From contig LDAQ01000052.1 of the NCBI GenBank assembly GCA_001028025.1, forward strand, positions 1-48,300: a stretch of 48,300 nt of DNA. Direction: 5' to 3'. The position numbers and the translations under genes were made by a program. The notes under the pieces were generated by a model. The model saw only the letters and a list, made by a program, of their open reading frames with translations. It was not told the origin of the DNA and ran no database searches. Shown one piece after another: positions 33,759 to 42,229 of this stretch. Position 1 is the first letter of the stretch, and the number at the start of each line of letters is the position of its first letter. Origin of the DNA: Faecalicatena fissicatena (GTDB lineage Bacteria > Bacillota > Clostridia > Lachnospirales > Lachnospiraceae).

Positions 33759-35018
33759 CTAATCCACAGAATCACGATAGCACTCTATAATATCTGTATA
33801 TCCCTGTTCTGTCAACTGTACTTTCTGGAACTTTTTATTTTTTTTCATATTTACAATCATAACCTGCCTGCCCGCTGCGCGTTCCTTTTTTGCAAGGTCC
33901 AATATTTTGAGCATTTCCCCGGCGGACATGTTCTTTTCAATCAGGAAGGCTTTCTTCTCTCTGCTTGATGGCACCAGAAAGCCTCGTTCCAGCAAAAGCA
34001 TTACGATACGCTCAAATCCAATGGAAAACCCAACCGCAGGGATATTCTGTCCTGTAAATTTACCAATCATCTCATCATAGCGCCCGCCGCCGCCGACACT
34101 TCCGCCGAACTCATCCATAGAGATTTCGAAAATCGTCCCTGTATAGTAGGACATTCCCCGCACAAGAGTTGGATCAAAACTGATCTTGAAATCTGCTTCT
34201 TTTGCACTTTCCACACTGGTGATGATCATTTCCAATGAAGCCGCCGCTTCATCCTCTAGAAAGCCTTTCAGTTTCTCCTTGCAGTAGCGTACACCTTCCA
34301 CGTCATTCGTAATCTCTTTGAATAACTGAAGATATTTGTCCACCGATTCTTTCGCATATCCATTTTCCATTAATTCCGCAGCCACGCCGTCCATACCGAT
34401 TTTATCCATCTTATCCAGTGTGATGAATACACTTTCATAATCTGCTTCAGCAAATCCACTGTACGCCGCCATTGCTTTCAGAAATTTACGGTCATTGATA
34501 CGGATGGTAAAATTCTGAAAGGAAAGTTTTCCAAGCAGCGCCGTAGTCGCCAGAATCAATTCTATCTCAGCCAGATTGCCCGGCTCACCCAAAATATCAA
34601 TGTCGCACTGTGTGAACTGACGGAAACGCCCGCGCTGCGGCCTGTCCGCACGCCATACATTGCCGATCTGCAAAGCTTTAAATGGAGATGGCAGCTCATT
34701 CGCATGATTGGAATAATACCGAGACAGCGGAACCGTTAAATCATAACGTAAACCACCATCTATCAGATCGCTCTCCTCGATTGCTGTGTCGATCTTCAGC
34801 TTCTCTCCACGCTTCAAAATCTTAAAAATCAGTTTTTCGTTGTCTCCGCCCTGCTTACTGCACAAATTTTCAATATGCTCGACACAAGGGGTCTCGATTG
34901 AGGAAAATCCAAATGATTTATAAGTCTCCTTGATCAGTCCAATCGCATAATCCCTGATTTCCATTTCTTCAGGCATTATATCTTTCATTCCGGTGACCGG
35001 TTTTTTCTTTAAAGCCAT
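33759..35018 (-). CDS. hisS: Histidyl-tRNA synthetase (atypical form)
   Basis: Class II synthetase of about 419 residues. Motif 2 region NVWRADRPQRGRFRQFTQCDIDILG resembles archaeal/eukaryotic-like enzymes more than the usual bacterial FRHERPQKGR form. The histidine loop is LVRGMSYYTGTIFE, with Ser where LDYY is usual. Motif 3 is GGGGRYDEMIG and IPAVGFSIGFERI. The C-terminal anticodon-binding domain is present. ATG 35018 follows AAGGAG; it begins 47 bases after the HisD-like stop. It may be a second, specialised HisRS; the main copy, if any, would lie elsewhere. Confidence 0.9.
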   Translation of the reverse strand: MALKKKPVTGMKDIMPEEMEIRDYAIGLIKETYKSFGFSSIETPCVEHIENLCSKQGGDNEKLIFKILKRGEKLKIDTAIEESDLIDGGLRYDLTVPLSRYYSNHANELPSPFKALQIGNVWRADRPQRGRFRQFTQCDIDILGEPGNLAEIELILATTALLGKLSFQNFTIRINDRKFLKAMAAYSGFAEADYESVFITLDKMDKIGMDGVAAELMENGYAKESVDKYLQLFKEITNDVEGVRYCKEKLKGFLEDEAAASLEMIITSVESAKEADFKISFDPTLVRGMSYYTGTIFEISMDEFGGSVGGGGRYDEMIGKFTGQNIPAVGFSIGFERIVMLLLERGFLVPSSREKKAFLIEKNMSAGEMLKILDLAKKERAAGRQVMIVNMKKNKKFQKVQLTEQGYTDIIECYRDSVD

Positions 35019-35065
35019 AACCATTCTCCTTTTTAAGCGCTGGTAAAATGCCAATGCTATAGATT

Positions 35066-36352
35066 CTATTTTCTAATTTTAACTGCCAGGGCATGTGCCA
35101 TCATTCCCTCGGACTCAGCAAGCCGAATAATATGATCAGCATTCTTCTTTAATGCAGTTTCCGGATATTGGATCACACTATATCCTCTCATAAATTCCAT
35201 TACTGACATACCAGAAGAAAATTTTGCAGTTCCACATGTTGGAAGAATATGATTAGTTCCGCAGAAATAATCACCTACGGGCTCGGTACTGTACTCACCA
35301 ACAAATACTGCGCCTGCATTCGTTAACTTTGCAAGTGCATCCTGATAATCATCTAATAGTAATTCAGCATGCTCCGGGGCAATTTCATTTACAGCATCCA
35401 CGGCTTCTTCAATAGAATCAACTATAAAAATGTCGCCATAATTTTCAAATGTTTTTTGAGTTGCTTCTATAAGATGATTTTCTTCACACAGGCGGTTGAT
35501 TTCATCCTTAATCTTTTGAGCCTGTTCTTCTGATAAACAAAAAGCTGTACTGGCTTCAAATCCCGTTCCGTGCTCTGCCTGAGACATCATATCTGCAGCA
35601 ATAAAAACGGGGTTTGCATTTTTGTCAGCGATAATCGCAATTTCAGAAGGCCCGGCGATAGAATCAATTTTCACTTCGCCAAACAAAAGCTTCTTTGCCA
35701 TTTGGGTAAAGTTATTACCAGGCCCTGTTATTGCATCAACCTTCCTGACAGTTTCCGTCCCATAAGCAACAGCAGCTAACCCCTGGGAACCCGAAAGTTT
35801 ATAATAGTTTCTGACATTTAAATAGTCAGCTGTATAAAGTAAATGTTCATCAATCGTTCCGTCCATTCCTGGTTTTGTCAGTATGTATATGTTTGGAACT
35901 CCGGCAACTATCGCAGGAATCAGATTCATGTATAGTGTAGAGACGAGCGGCGCCATATTTCCTGGAACAGTAACAGCCAAACTATTAATAGGAGTATATT
36001 TTCGTTCGAGTACAGCACCATCCTCATAGACTTCTGAAAAGCCCGCAGGTAATTGCTTTTTATGAAATCTAAATAAATTGTCACAGGCTCTTTTTACAGA
36101 CTCTTTAAATTCCTCCGATACTTTTTCCTTTGCATATGCAAATTCTTCTTCTGATACGAACAAGCCAATTTCATTCATATCAACATGATCAAATTTCTTC
36201 ATGTAAGCATATAAAGCTTCATCGCCCCGTGTTTTTACATTTTTTAACACTTCCCTGACAGTAGTTTCAACCTCTTGGGGAATACTGCTTCTTCGTTTAA
36301 GAAGATGAATGAATCTTGGGTTTTCATAACTAAATTTGCTGATTGTAACCAT
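35066..36352 (-). CDS. hisD: Histidinol dehydrogenase family protein
   Basis: 428 residues. Zinc and catalytic residues of HisD are kept: Gln and His in MMSQAEHG, the Glu-His pair in NEIAPEHAEL, Asp in TEPVGDYFCGTNHILPT, and the last His in AESEGMMAHALAV. The family NAD region reads GPGNNFTQMAK (Phe for the usual Tyr), and the substrate-side loop VPGNMAPLVSTLYMN differs from the usual PGGxAxYPS. No other histidine-synthesis gene is nearby, so it may oxidise histidinol from outside or another amino alcohol, as HisD relatives such as HpsN do. Visibly AT-richer than surrounding genes. AAGGAG precedes the ATG. Confidence 0.85.
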   Translation of the reverse strand: MVTISKFSYENPRFIHLLKRRSSIPQEVETTVREVLKNVKTRGDEALYAYMKKFDHVDMNEIGLFVSEEEFAYAKEKVSEEFKESVKRACDNLFRFHKKQLPAGFSEVYEDGAVLERKYTPINSLAVTVPGNMAPLVSTLYMNLIPAIVAGVPNIYILTKPGMDGTIDEHLLYTADYLNVRNYYKLSGSQGLAAVAYGTETVRKVDAITGPGNNFTQMAKKLLFGEVKIDSIAGPSEIAIIADKNANPVFIAADMMSQAEHGTGFEASTAFCLSEEQAQKIKDEINRLCEENHLIEATQKTFENYGDIFIVDSIEEAVDAVNEIAPEHAELLLDDYQDALAKLTNAGAVFVGEYSTEPVGDYFCGTNHILPTCGTAKFSSGMSVMEFMRGYSVIQYPETALKKNADHIIRLAESEGMMAHALAVKIRK

Positions 36353-36460
36353 TGTTTTTTTCTCCTTCTCTTTTTTTAAACAGGCGTTTAATAAACGCCA
36401 AAACCCATTGATTTTACTGGGGTTTCTAACACTTTGTTTTTTCCGTTTATGGGAAATTTA

Positions 36461-36514
36461 TTATAAAAAAACGCCTGCCAGAGAATTTTTCCCTAACAAG
36501 CGTGGATCAAGCAT
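36461..36514 (-). CDS. Upstream leader ORF, 17 residues
   Basis: ATG CTT GAT ... TTA TAA encodes MLDPRLLGKNSLAGVFL, starting about 13 bases after the predicted transcription start of hisD. Only a weak ribosome site (TTAGG) precedes it. Codons 5 to 14 coincide with the stem of an intrinsic terminator and the stop lies just past its T-tract. It contains no His codons. Its role would be to couple translation to termination. Confidence 0.5.
   Translation of the reverse strand: MLDPRLLGKNSLAGVFL
36465..36501 (-). terminator. Leader terminator (attenuator) before hisD
   Basis: A perfect 13-bp stem, including four G-U pairs, from 36501 to 36473 with an AAA loop (GCTTGTTAGGGAA pairing with TTCTCTGGCAGGC), then G and seven T (36465-36471). 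It lies about 110 bases before the hisD start. Downstream, GGCGTTTATTAAACGCC forms another hairpin, and its AAACGCCTG could also pair back with CAGGCGTTT of the terminator. Confidence 0.7.
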
Positions 36515-36533
36515 TTGCCTAATATCAGTTTAA

Positions 36534-36562
36534 ATAATAGCAATACAAATATCATTTGTCAA
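36534..36562 (-). promoter_or_regulatory. Promoter of the hisD-hisS unit
   Basis: TTGACA (36557-36562), 17-base spacer, TATTAT (36534-36539). Confidence 0.75.
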
Positions 36563-36600
36563 GCCCAATATAATTGCAAAATCTCTCTTGCAAATCCATC

Positions 36601-36649
36601 TTGACAAGCGAAATTAGTTAAGCTATAATAATTAAAATCGCTTAACCAA
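36601..36649 (+). promoter_or_regulatory. MarR gene promoter with inverted repeat
   Basis: TTGACA (36601-36606), 17-base spacer, TATAAT (36624-36629). TTAGTTAAGC (36614-36623) and GCTTAACCAA (36640-36649) form an inverted repeat bracketing the -10 box, a likely MarR operator. Confidence 0.7.
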
Positions 36650-36693
36650 TTGCGCGCAGAGAAAATCAAATTATACCCGGGAGATGAAAACCT

Positions 36694-37134
36694 ATGGAAT
36701 TAAAAACGGCTTTGGATGCATTTTATTACAGTACAGTTTTATGTGACCTGCAACTTATGAACAAACAGTTTGTGGATGAGACTCTTTCCTACAATAGTCT
36801 GCTCTATCTGGAACTTATTTTTTCTATGAAAGGAAAATGTACGGCATCCAAAATTGCAAATCTACTACAAGTTTCTAAACCAGCTATTACGCTAAAAATT
36901 AATGCGCTGATCCGTCAGGGACTGGTGATAAAAGTACCGGATCCTGATGACCGCAGGCAGAATATATTAACTGTCAATGAGGATGCAGTTCTGAAATACA
37001 AAATCTATCGCAGACAGGACAACGAAGCGATTGCTCGAATCAAGGAAAAATTTTCTGAAGAAGAGATACAGAAATTTTGCAGTATGTTAGATATTATTTC
37101 TACAATTAATTATGAAGAAATCGATGTAAAATGA
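36694..37134 (+). CDS. MarR family transcriptional regulator
   Basis: 146 residues with the winged helix-turn-helix TASKIANLLQVSKPAITLKINALIRQGLVIKVPDPDDRRQNILTV (about 49-92, with the DxRxxx wing) between dimerisation helices. It is preceded by an inverted repeat around its own -10 box, so it likely represses itself, and it may also affect the divergent hisD promoter 40 bases away. The AraC gene follows after 13 bases. The ligand is unknown. Confidence 0.9.
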   Translation: MELKTALDAFYYSTVLCDLQLMNKQFVDETLSYNSLLYLELIFSMKGKCTASKIANLLQVSKPAITLKINALIRQGLVIKVPDPDDRRQNILTVNEDAVLKYKIYRRQDNEAIARIKEKFSEEEIQKFCSMLDIISTINYEEIDVK

Positions 37135-37147
37135 AAGGTGGGGAAAA

Positions 37148-37702
37148 ATGAAAGTTCTTTTAGTAGATGAGAGATTTTTTGATTTCAACATATTACAGAA
37201 TTGCGTCGCTGAAGGTATTTGCTCGCTGTTGGACATCGACATGCTTATCACGGGCAAGGAAAACGCTACACAGGCAGACCGCCTTGAGGCAAAGCCGGAT
37301 AAACCAGTTTATTCAGAAGAATCATCCGATATATCCTGTAAAAACCAGCAGCAGATGTTACTTAACCAGGCGAAAGATTACATAGACAATCATTACATGG
37401 ATTTTGATTGTTCCTTATCTTCTGTAGCAAAATTCATACATATATCGGCCAGCTATCTGAGCCTCATCTTTAAAAAAGAAGTGGGGATAACATTTGTTAA
37501 TTATCTAACTCTTTTGCGTATAAAAAAGGCAAAGCAACTGTTATCCTCCACCGATCTCATGGTCTATGAGGTATCTACAAGAGTGGGATATGAAAATTAT
37601 TCCTATTTCAGCACGGTATTCAAGAAAGCCACAGATCTTTCTCCCAGGGAATACCGCCTGATATACCACAACAATGAAACGTCCTGCAATTTACACACCT
37701 GA
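37148..37702 (+). CDS. AraC-type regulator with a short, non-canonical N-terminus
   Basis: 184 residues. The C-terminal AraC domain is complete: two helix-turn-helix units (SLSSVAKFIHISASYLSLIFKKEVG and VYEVSTRVGYENYSYFSTVFKKATDLSPREYR), most like YesN-type response regulators. The N-terminal 70 residues start MKVLLVDERFF like a receiver domain but are too short and lack the rest of one, so this may be a shrunken response regulator. Probably co-transcribed with marR. Its end overlaps the convergent transporter gene by 12 bases. Confidence 0.85.
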   Translation: MKVLLVDERFFDFNILQNCVAEGICSLLDIDMLITGKENATQADRLEAKPDKPVYSEESSDISCKNQQQMLLNQAKDYIDNHYMDFDCSLSSVAKFIHISASYLSLIFKKEVGITFVNYLTLLRIKKAKQLLSSTDLMVYEVSTRVGYENYSYFSTVFKKATDLSPREYRLIYHNNETSCNLHT

Positions 37703-38143
37703 AACTAGAATAACGCCGACAAGACACATACTTATACCAATCAGCCGTTTTAGAGTGACTTTTTCTTTATAGAAAACGCCTCCAACAATCACCAGGGCAA
37801 TCGCGAGTAATACATATAACAAGACACTTCCAACGCTGAGATTCCACCCCATACGGAACATCAGCAGTACGGATGCGTCCATACATACCAGACATATCCC
37901 AAGTGCTGGTGCGGTCCAGTTGATTTTCTTCAGTTCCTGTATAAAATTTTGCCCTTTTTTAGTTAAGAAAAACATTCCAATTACAACGACAAGACACACG
38001 CTATAGCACAGACAAAGAGATACATAAGGATCAATGGTTTCTGGCGTAACCTTCTGGATAATCATATAAGGGGCACGAGACCCAATCATTAAGATTGCCG
38101 GTGCCAGATAATTTAATTTTGTAATTTTTTTTGTTTTTTCCAT
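37691..38143 (-). CDS. Half-size DMT/EamA-type membrane transporter subunit 1
   Basis: 150 residues with about five hydrophobic segments in the EamA (drug/metabolite) pattern, including VFYKEKVTLKRLIGISMCLVGVILVSGV at the end, the usual last-helix signature. A paralogue lies just upstream, so they likely form a heterodimer in the manner of two-gene small multidrug transporters. Substrate unknown; export of an amino acid-like or drug-like compound is possible given the regulators next door. AAAGGAGG precedes the ATG. Confidence 0.82.
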   Translation of the reverse strand: MEKTKKITKLNYLAPAILMIGSRAPYMIIQKVTPETIDPYVSLCLCYSVCLVVVIGMFFLTKKGQNFIQELKKINWTAPALGICLVCMDASVLLMFRMGWNLSVGSVLLYVLLAIALVIVGGVFYKEKVTLKRLIGISMCLVGVILVSGV

Positions 38144-38174
38144 ATTTACTCCTCCTTTGTAAGGTGAAATCAGG

Positions 38175-38633
38175 TTATATTTTTCCTTTTGTAGTCTCTT
38201 CAGGGGAATTTATAATATAAAGTCCAACCGCACAGGCAATGATACCAGCAATTTTCCGTGCGGTAAGACTTTCTCCAAAAAAACACACCCCAACAATCAC
38301 AACAATTACTGAGCAGGCAATGTTAGCTATCAAAGATCCAATGCTAATATCCCAGCCTGCTCTGAACAATAAAATGAGTGAAAGATCTGCAAACACAATG
38401 CACACTCCCAGGCAATAGGATGTCCAGTTTGCCTCAGCGGCAGTGGCGAACAGATTTCTGTCTCTGTTTGTCAGAAAGAACAGGACAATACAAACCAGAA
38501 GTGCCATAGTATAGGTGACTGCAAGAGAAACAAAGGGATTTATTTTCTCAGGTGTCGATTTTCCTACTACATTGTAAAATACATTTCCCAGGATTCCCAG
38601 TAAAAGCGGTGAAATAAATACAATAAAACTCAT
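38175..38633 (-). CDS. Half-size DMT/EamA-type membrane transporter subunit 2
   Basis: About 152 residues, paralogous to the next gene: both have a motif like KSTPEKINPFVSLAVTYTMALLVC versus KVTPETIDPYVSLCLCYSVCLVVV, and the end VCFFGESLTARKIAGIIACAVGLYIIN. ATG 38633 with AAAGGAG upstream; a longer in-frame start at 38669 is less likely. It lies 31 bases before its partner. Confidence 0.82.
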   Translation of the reverse strand: MSFIVFISPLLLGILGNVFYNVVGKSTPEKINPFVSLAVTYTMALLVCIVLFFLTNRDRNLFATAAEANWTSYCLGVCIVFADLSLILLFRAGWDISIGSLIANIACSVIVVIVGVCFFGESLTARKIAGIIACAVGLYIINSPEETTKGKI

Positions 38634-38701
38634 AAAAATCTCCTTTCCGCGCCCCTTCGGGCGCCGCACAATTTTCTTCTGCTACCCTTCCTTGTCCCGT
38701 C

Positions 38702-40732
38702 TTACAGCAGCAGGTACACCAGTATAAAGAGCATTCCGATCCCAGCCAGCTGCAACCCGTAGGACAGGCTGAACCGGATCATATCCCGGCTTTCTCTTCT
38801 TTCCAGGGCTTTCCTTCCCAGCTTCCAGCGGTAGGAAACGGACTCTTCCCGTTTTTTGAGATAAACTGCGCCTTTGTCCAGCAGCGTCCCTATCACTGCG
38901 TCCAGCTTCGGCAGTGAGCCTGTACGGTGGGGTATTTTGCAGTCCTTGTAGAGAGTCTTTCTTAATAGAACAATGATACTATCAATAAGCGAATCCCCAA
39001 TTCTGCAGAGGAATACGCCGATAAAGGGCAGGATCCGTTCAAACAACGGCCGGTAAATCAGGTTCTCCAAATCCAGCCATTTCGGCCAGGCATCCACATA
39101 ATAACTGGCGCTCCCCGCCTTTTTCCTCAGAAACACCGTCCGGATCACAAACAGATACACAAGAACTCCGATGCCAATCGAGATCAGGCCGCCCTTCAGG
39201 CAAACCATCCCAAAGAAACGAGGGATATGCGGTTCCTCATGCATAAGCATAAAGCCCTGGCTTATGCCCGCCAGTTTTTCCATTGTTTTCACAGGGGTCA
39301 TTCCAAGAACAGGCAGTATAACAGCACTGGCTCCGATAGCAAACATGCTCTGCTTATCAATATAAGATTTCTTCATTCCTTCAAATTCCACCTGTTTTGC
39401 GGCATCTGTATTCTTCTCCCAGAAAATAGAGAGATACAGCTTCAGCATATAGGCTACGGTAAGGCCTCCGCTAATCAGGAAGATCCACTCCACAAACACG
39501 AAAATAGGAGCCCCTGAATATTCTACAATGCTCTCATGGAGCAGCGTTTTGCTGATATAACCGTTCCAGAGCGGAATACCGCCGATCCCCAGAGCCCCCA
39601 TAAGGAATGTCAGGTGCAAAAATGGTTTTTTGCGCCCGAATCCCCGTATATCATTCAGATTCAGCTGATGCGTATTCATAAAGACCACACCGGCCACCAT
39701 GAACAGAACAAGCTTGATCAGAGAATGGTTCATCATATGAAGAAATGTTCCATGTACTGCCAGGCCATTTTCTTCTGCAAGCATGCACTGCATGCCTGTT
39801 CCGACTAATATAAACCCAATCTGGGACATGGAAGAACATGCCAGGGTACGTTTTAAATCAATAGAGAATACCGCCAGCACCGCACCTCCGAACATGGTCA
39901 CTACTCCCAGTGCCAGTATCATGCTGCCCCATTTTGTGTCCCCATAGAACATATAGCAGCTAATGATAAGGATTCCATACACGCCTGCCTTGGTAAGAAT
40001 ACCGGACAGCAGTGCCGATGCCGGTGCCGGTGCCACAGGATGTGCCTTTGGAAGCCAGATATGAAGCGGAAATGCACCCGCTTTTGCACCAAATCCAACC
40101 AGCAGACAGCTCCCGGAAATATACAGCACTCTCTTATCCGGATAATTCCGGCAAGCCTCATAAAGTTCTGAGACCTCCAGTGTTCCCACAGATGTATAGA
40201 GCATAAACAGCCCCATCAGCAGCACCATTCCACCGATTACCGCTACAGCAAGGTACGTCTGTGCAGCCCTTAACGATTCTTTTCTTTCATCCTGTGCAAC
40301 CCACACGTAGGAAGTAAAAGACATGATCTCGAAAAAGATAAAGGTCGTATACAGGTTAGCGGAGAGGAATACACCGATCGTAGCTCCCAGTGTGATAAGC
40401 TGGAACAGATAATAACGGTTTCTGTTCCGGTAATGTCTGAAATACTCCCTCGAAAATATAATGGTCATCATCCACATAAATGCGGCAACCACCCCATAAA
40501 TGCCCCGAAAGCCATCCATGGTAAAGTGGAGCCCCATCCCACAGACCCCCTCCAGAATGCTTTCTGTCCCCTGAAGGCAGACAGCACCGTAGAGCAGCAT
40601 GAAAAATTCCGACACGACAATAAAATCTGCTAAATAATTTCTGGCTTCCCTCGATTTTTTTCCTATAAGATAGGTAATCAATGCACCGGCCATAGGATAG
40701 AATACCGGTATTGCCAATTGTATTTCCTTCAA
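38702..40732 (-). CDS. Mrp/Mbh-type antiporter subunit, NuoL/HyfB-like long form
   Basis: About 676 residues. The NuoL/M/N core keeps the ion-channel residues: Glu135 in FIFFEIMSFTSY, Lys217 in GFGAKAGAFPLHIWLPKAHPVAPAPAS, and MMNHSLIKLVLF. A C-terminal extension of about 170 residues ends in a last helix (LSYGLQLAGIGMLFILVYLLL). Start: TTG at 40732 is 8 bases after AGGAGG, whereas the in-frame GTG at 40741 overlaps it. Last gene of the operon. It probably carries protons or sodium with the other three core subunits. Confidence 0.9.
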   Translation of the reverse strand: MKEIQLAIPVFYPMAGALITYLIGKKSREARNYLADFIVVSEFFMLLYGAVCLQGTESILEGVCGMGLHFTMDGFRGIYGVVAAFMWMMTIIFSREYFRHYRNRNRYYLFQLITLGATIGVFLSANLYTTFIFFEIMSFTSYVWVAQDERKESLRAAQTYLAVAVIGGMVLLMGLFMLYTSVGTLEVSELYEACRNYPDKRVLYISGSCLLVGFGAKAGAFPLHIWLPKAHPVAPAPASALLSGILTKAGVYGILIISCYMFYGDTKWGSMILALGVVTMFGGAVLAVFSIDLKRTLACSSMSQIGFILVGTGMQCMLAEENGLAVHGTFLHMMNHSLIKLVLFMVAGVVFMNTHQLNLNDIRGFGRKKPFLHLTFLMGALGIGGIPLWNGYISKTLLHESIVEYSGAPIFVFVEWIFLISGGLTVAYMLKLYLSIFWEKNTDAAKQVEFEGMKKSYIDKQSMFAIGASAVILPVLGMTPVKTMEKLAGISQGFMLMHEEPHIPRFFGMVCLKGGLISIGIGVLVYLFVIRTVFLRKKAGSASYYVDAWPKWLDLENLIYRPLFERILPFIGVFLCRIGDSLIDSIIVLLRKTLYKDCKIPHRTGSLPKLDAVIGTLLDKGAVYLKKREESVSYRWKLGRKALERRESRDMIRFSLSYGLQLAGIGMLFILVYLLL

Positions 40733-40744
40733 ATGTGCCACCTC

Positions 40745-42217
40745 CTAAAATACACCATTTACAACCTTTGTAAGAAAGTCCGTAAGGGGTGCGGAATAGA
40801 TACCGAATCCTATAATCGCAATGGAAAACAACATCAGAGGCAGTATCATCTGCCAGCTGGGATCCTTCACATTCTCAATGGACTTCTCATTAAATCCTTT
40901 TTCGGGGAAGAACCCGCGCACCACAATAGCCATCATGTAAATGGCTGTCAACAATGCCGATATCAGAAGGCATCCCACTCCGGCCCAGGCCATATAATTG
41001 CCGCTTTCTAACGCGGCTTTTGCAAGATACCATTTACTGATAAATCCGCATCCGCCCGGTACCCCCATCAGGCCGAGGGCCGATACTGTAAATGCTCCGT
41101 AAACCCAGGGCATTCTTCGTCCAAATCCATCCATTTCATATATATAATGCTTGTGTGACTGATGTATAATTGACCCGGAACAAAAAAACGCGCTGATCTT
41201 CATAACCGCATGGAATACCATGTGGCACAGCGCACCCAGAAGCCCGGCCGGCGTCATGATGGTGGCCCCGAAGATGATATAGGACAGGTTGCTGACCGTG
41301 GAGAATGCCAGCCGCCGCTTCATGTGGGTCTCTTTGACCGCCATGCTGCAGCCGAATACAATGGTAAACATGGCAAGCACCATCACCACTTTCTGTGCCC
41401 ACGTTCCCCGGAGGATTTCTGTCCCAAAGCAATAATATGTCAGCCGGATGATTGCAAAACCGCCCGCCTTTACGACCGCCACTGCATGCAGCAGAGCCGT
41501 GACCGGAGTAGGTGCCACGCCGGCGTCCGGAAGCCAGGAATAAAAGGGAAACATTGCAGCCTTGATGCTAAAGCCGAGAAAAGCAATGACATAGAGGAGC
41601 AGTACCAGATCCATCCCCACTCCTGCAGTCCCTCCGTTCAGGATTCCTCCTGGCGTAAAGCCGCTGCCGTCCCCGCAGCGGATCAGAAATACCATTCCCA
41701 TAAACCCAAGGGCCGCTCCGCCGATAGAAAAATAAATATATTTTCTTGTTGCCAGAACTGCTTCTTTTGTAAAAATATGTATTACCAGAGGTATCGTTAC
41801 CAGTGTCAGCATTTCATAGAAGAAATACATAGTCACGATATTGGCAGAGAAAGCGATTCCAAGCGTAACACCGTAGGTCATGGTATAGAACATGAAGAAG
41901 GGCTGCTCCCGTTCTTCCGTGGACATATATTCATAGGAGTACAATGTGGCAATCGGCCACAGAACTGATATCAGGCCTGCGAATACCATACTCAATCCGT
42001 CTATTTTCAAGGCAAATGTTACTTTTTCTGTAAACCGGAGCATCACCAGTTCCTCTGGCCTGTTGAACAGAAGCAGGAATACAAGGACAGATGTCAGTAT
42101 CACCACTGCTTCAATATATATCTCCATATGGGCACGTTTCCTGAAAGGAATCAAAGGAATGAAGACTGCTAATATGATTGGTAAAACAACTGCTATGATT
42201 AATAACTTTTCGTTCAC
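40745..42217 (-). CDS. Mrp/Mbh-type antiporter core subunit (MrpD/NuoM-like)
   Basis: 490 residues, about 14 helices. Key residues are Glu135 in YFFYEMLTLVTIPL, Lys219 in GFSIKAAMFPFYSWLPDAGVAPTPVTALL, and MVFHAVMKISAFF. The HAVAP-type motif is changed to DAGVAPTPVT. The start is GTG with AAGGAGG 7 bases upstream. It is separated by 12 bases from the preceding antiporter gene and by 4 bases from the end-region of the next, so translation is probably coupled. Confidence 0.92.
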   Translation of the reverse strand: MNEKLLIIAVVLPIILAVFIPLIPFRKRAHMEIYIEAVVILTSVLVFLLLFNRPEELVMLRFTEKVTFALKIDGLSMVFAGLISVLWPIATLYSYEYMSTEEREQPFFMFYTMTYGVTLGIAFSANIVTMYFFYEMLTLVTIPLVIHIFTKEAVLATRKYIYFSIGGAALGFMGMVFLIRCGDGSGFTPGGILNGGTAGVGMDLVLLLYVIAFLGFSIKAAMFPFYSWLPDAGVAPTPVTALLHAVAVVKAGGFAIIRLTYYCFGTEILRGTWAQKVVMVLAMFTIVFGCSMAVKETHMKRRLAFSTVSNLSYIIFGATIMTPAGLLGALCHMVFHAVMKISAFFCSGSIIHQSHKHYIYEMDGFGRRMPWVYGAFTVSALGLMGVPGGCGFISKWYLAKAALESGNYMAWAGVGCLLISALLTAIYMMAIVVRGFFPEKGFNEKSIENVKDPSWQMILPLMLFSIAIIGFGIYSAPLTDFLTKVVNGVF

Positions 42218-42229
42218 GTCTTCACCTCC

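Noticed and set aside
36353..36530. T-box or his riboswitch before hisD
   Set aside because: No T-box sequence (AGGGUGGNACCGCG-like) or specifier loop can be found; the leader is too short before its terminator. The short ORF with a terminator fits better.
38642..38672. GC-rich hairpin GGCGCCC/GGGGCGC as terminator of the Mrp operon
   Set aside because: It is directly before the ribosome site of the next gene and no T-tract follows; may be a leader hairpin of the transporter gene.
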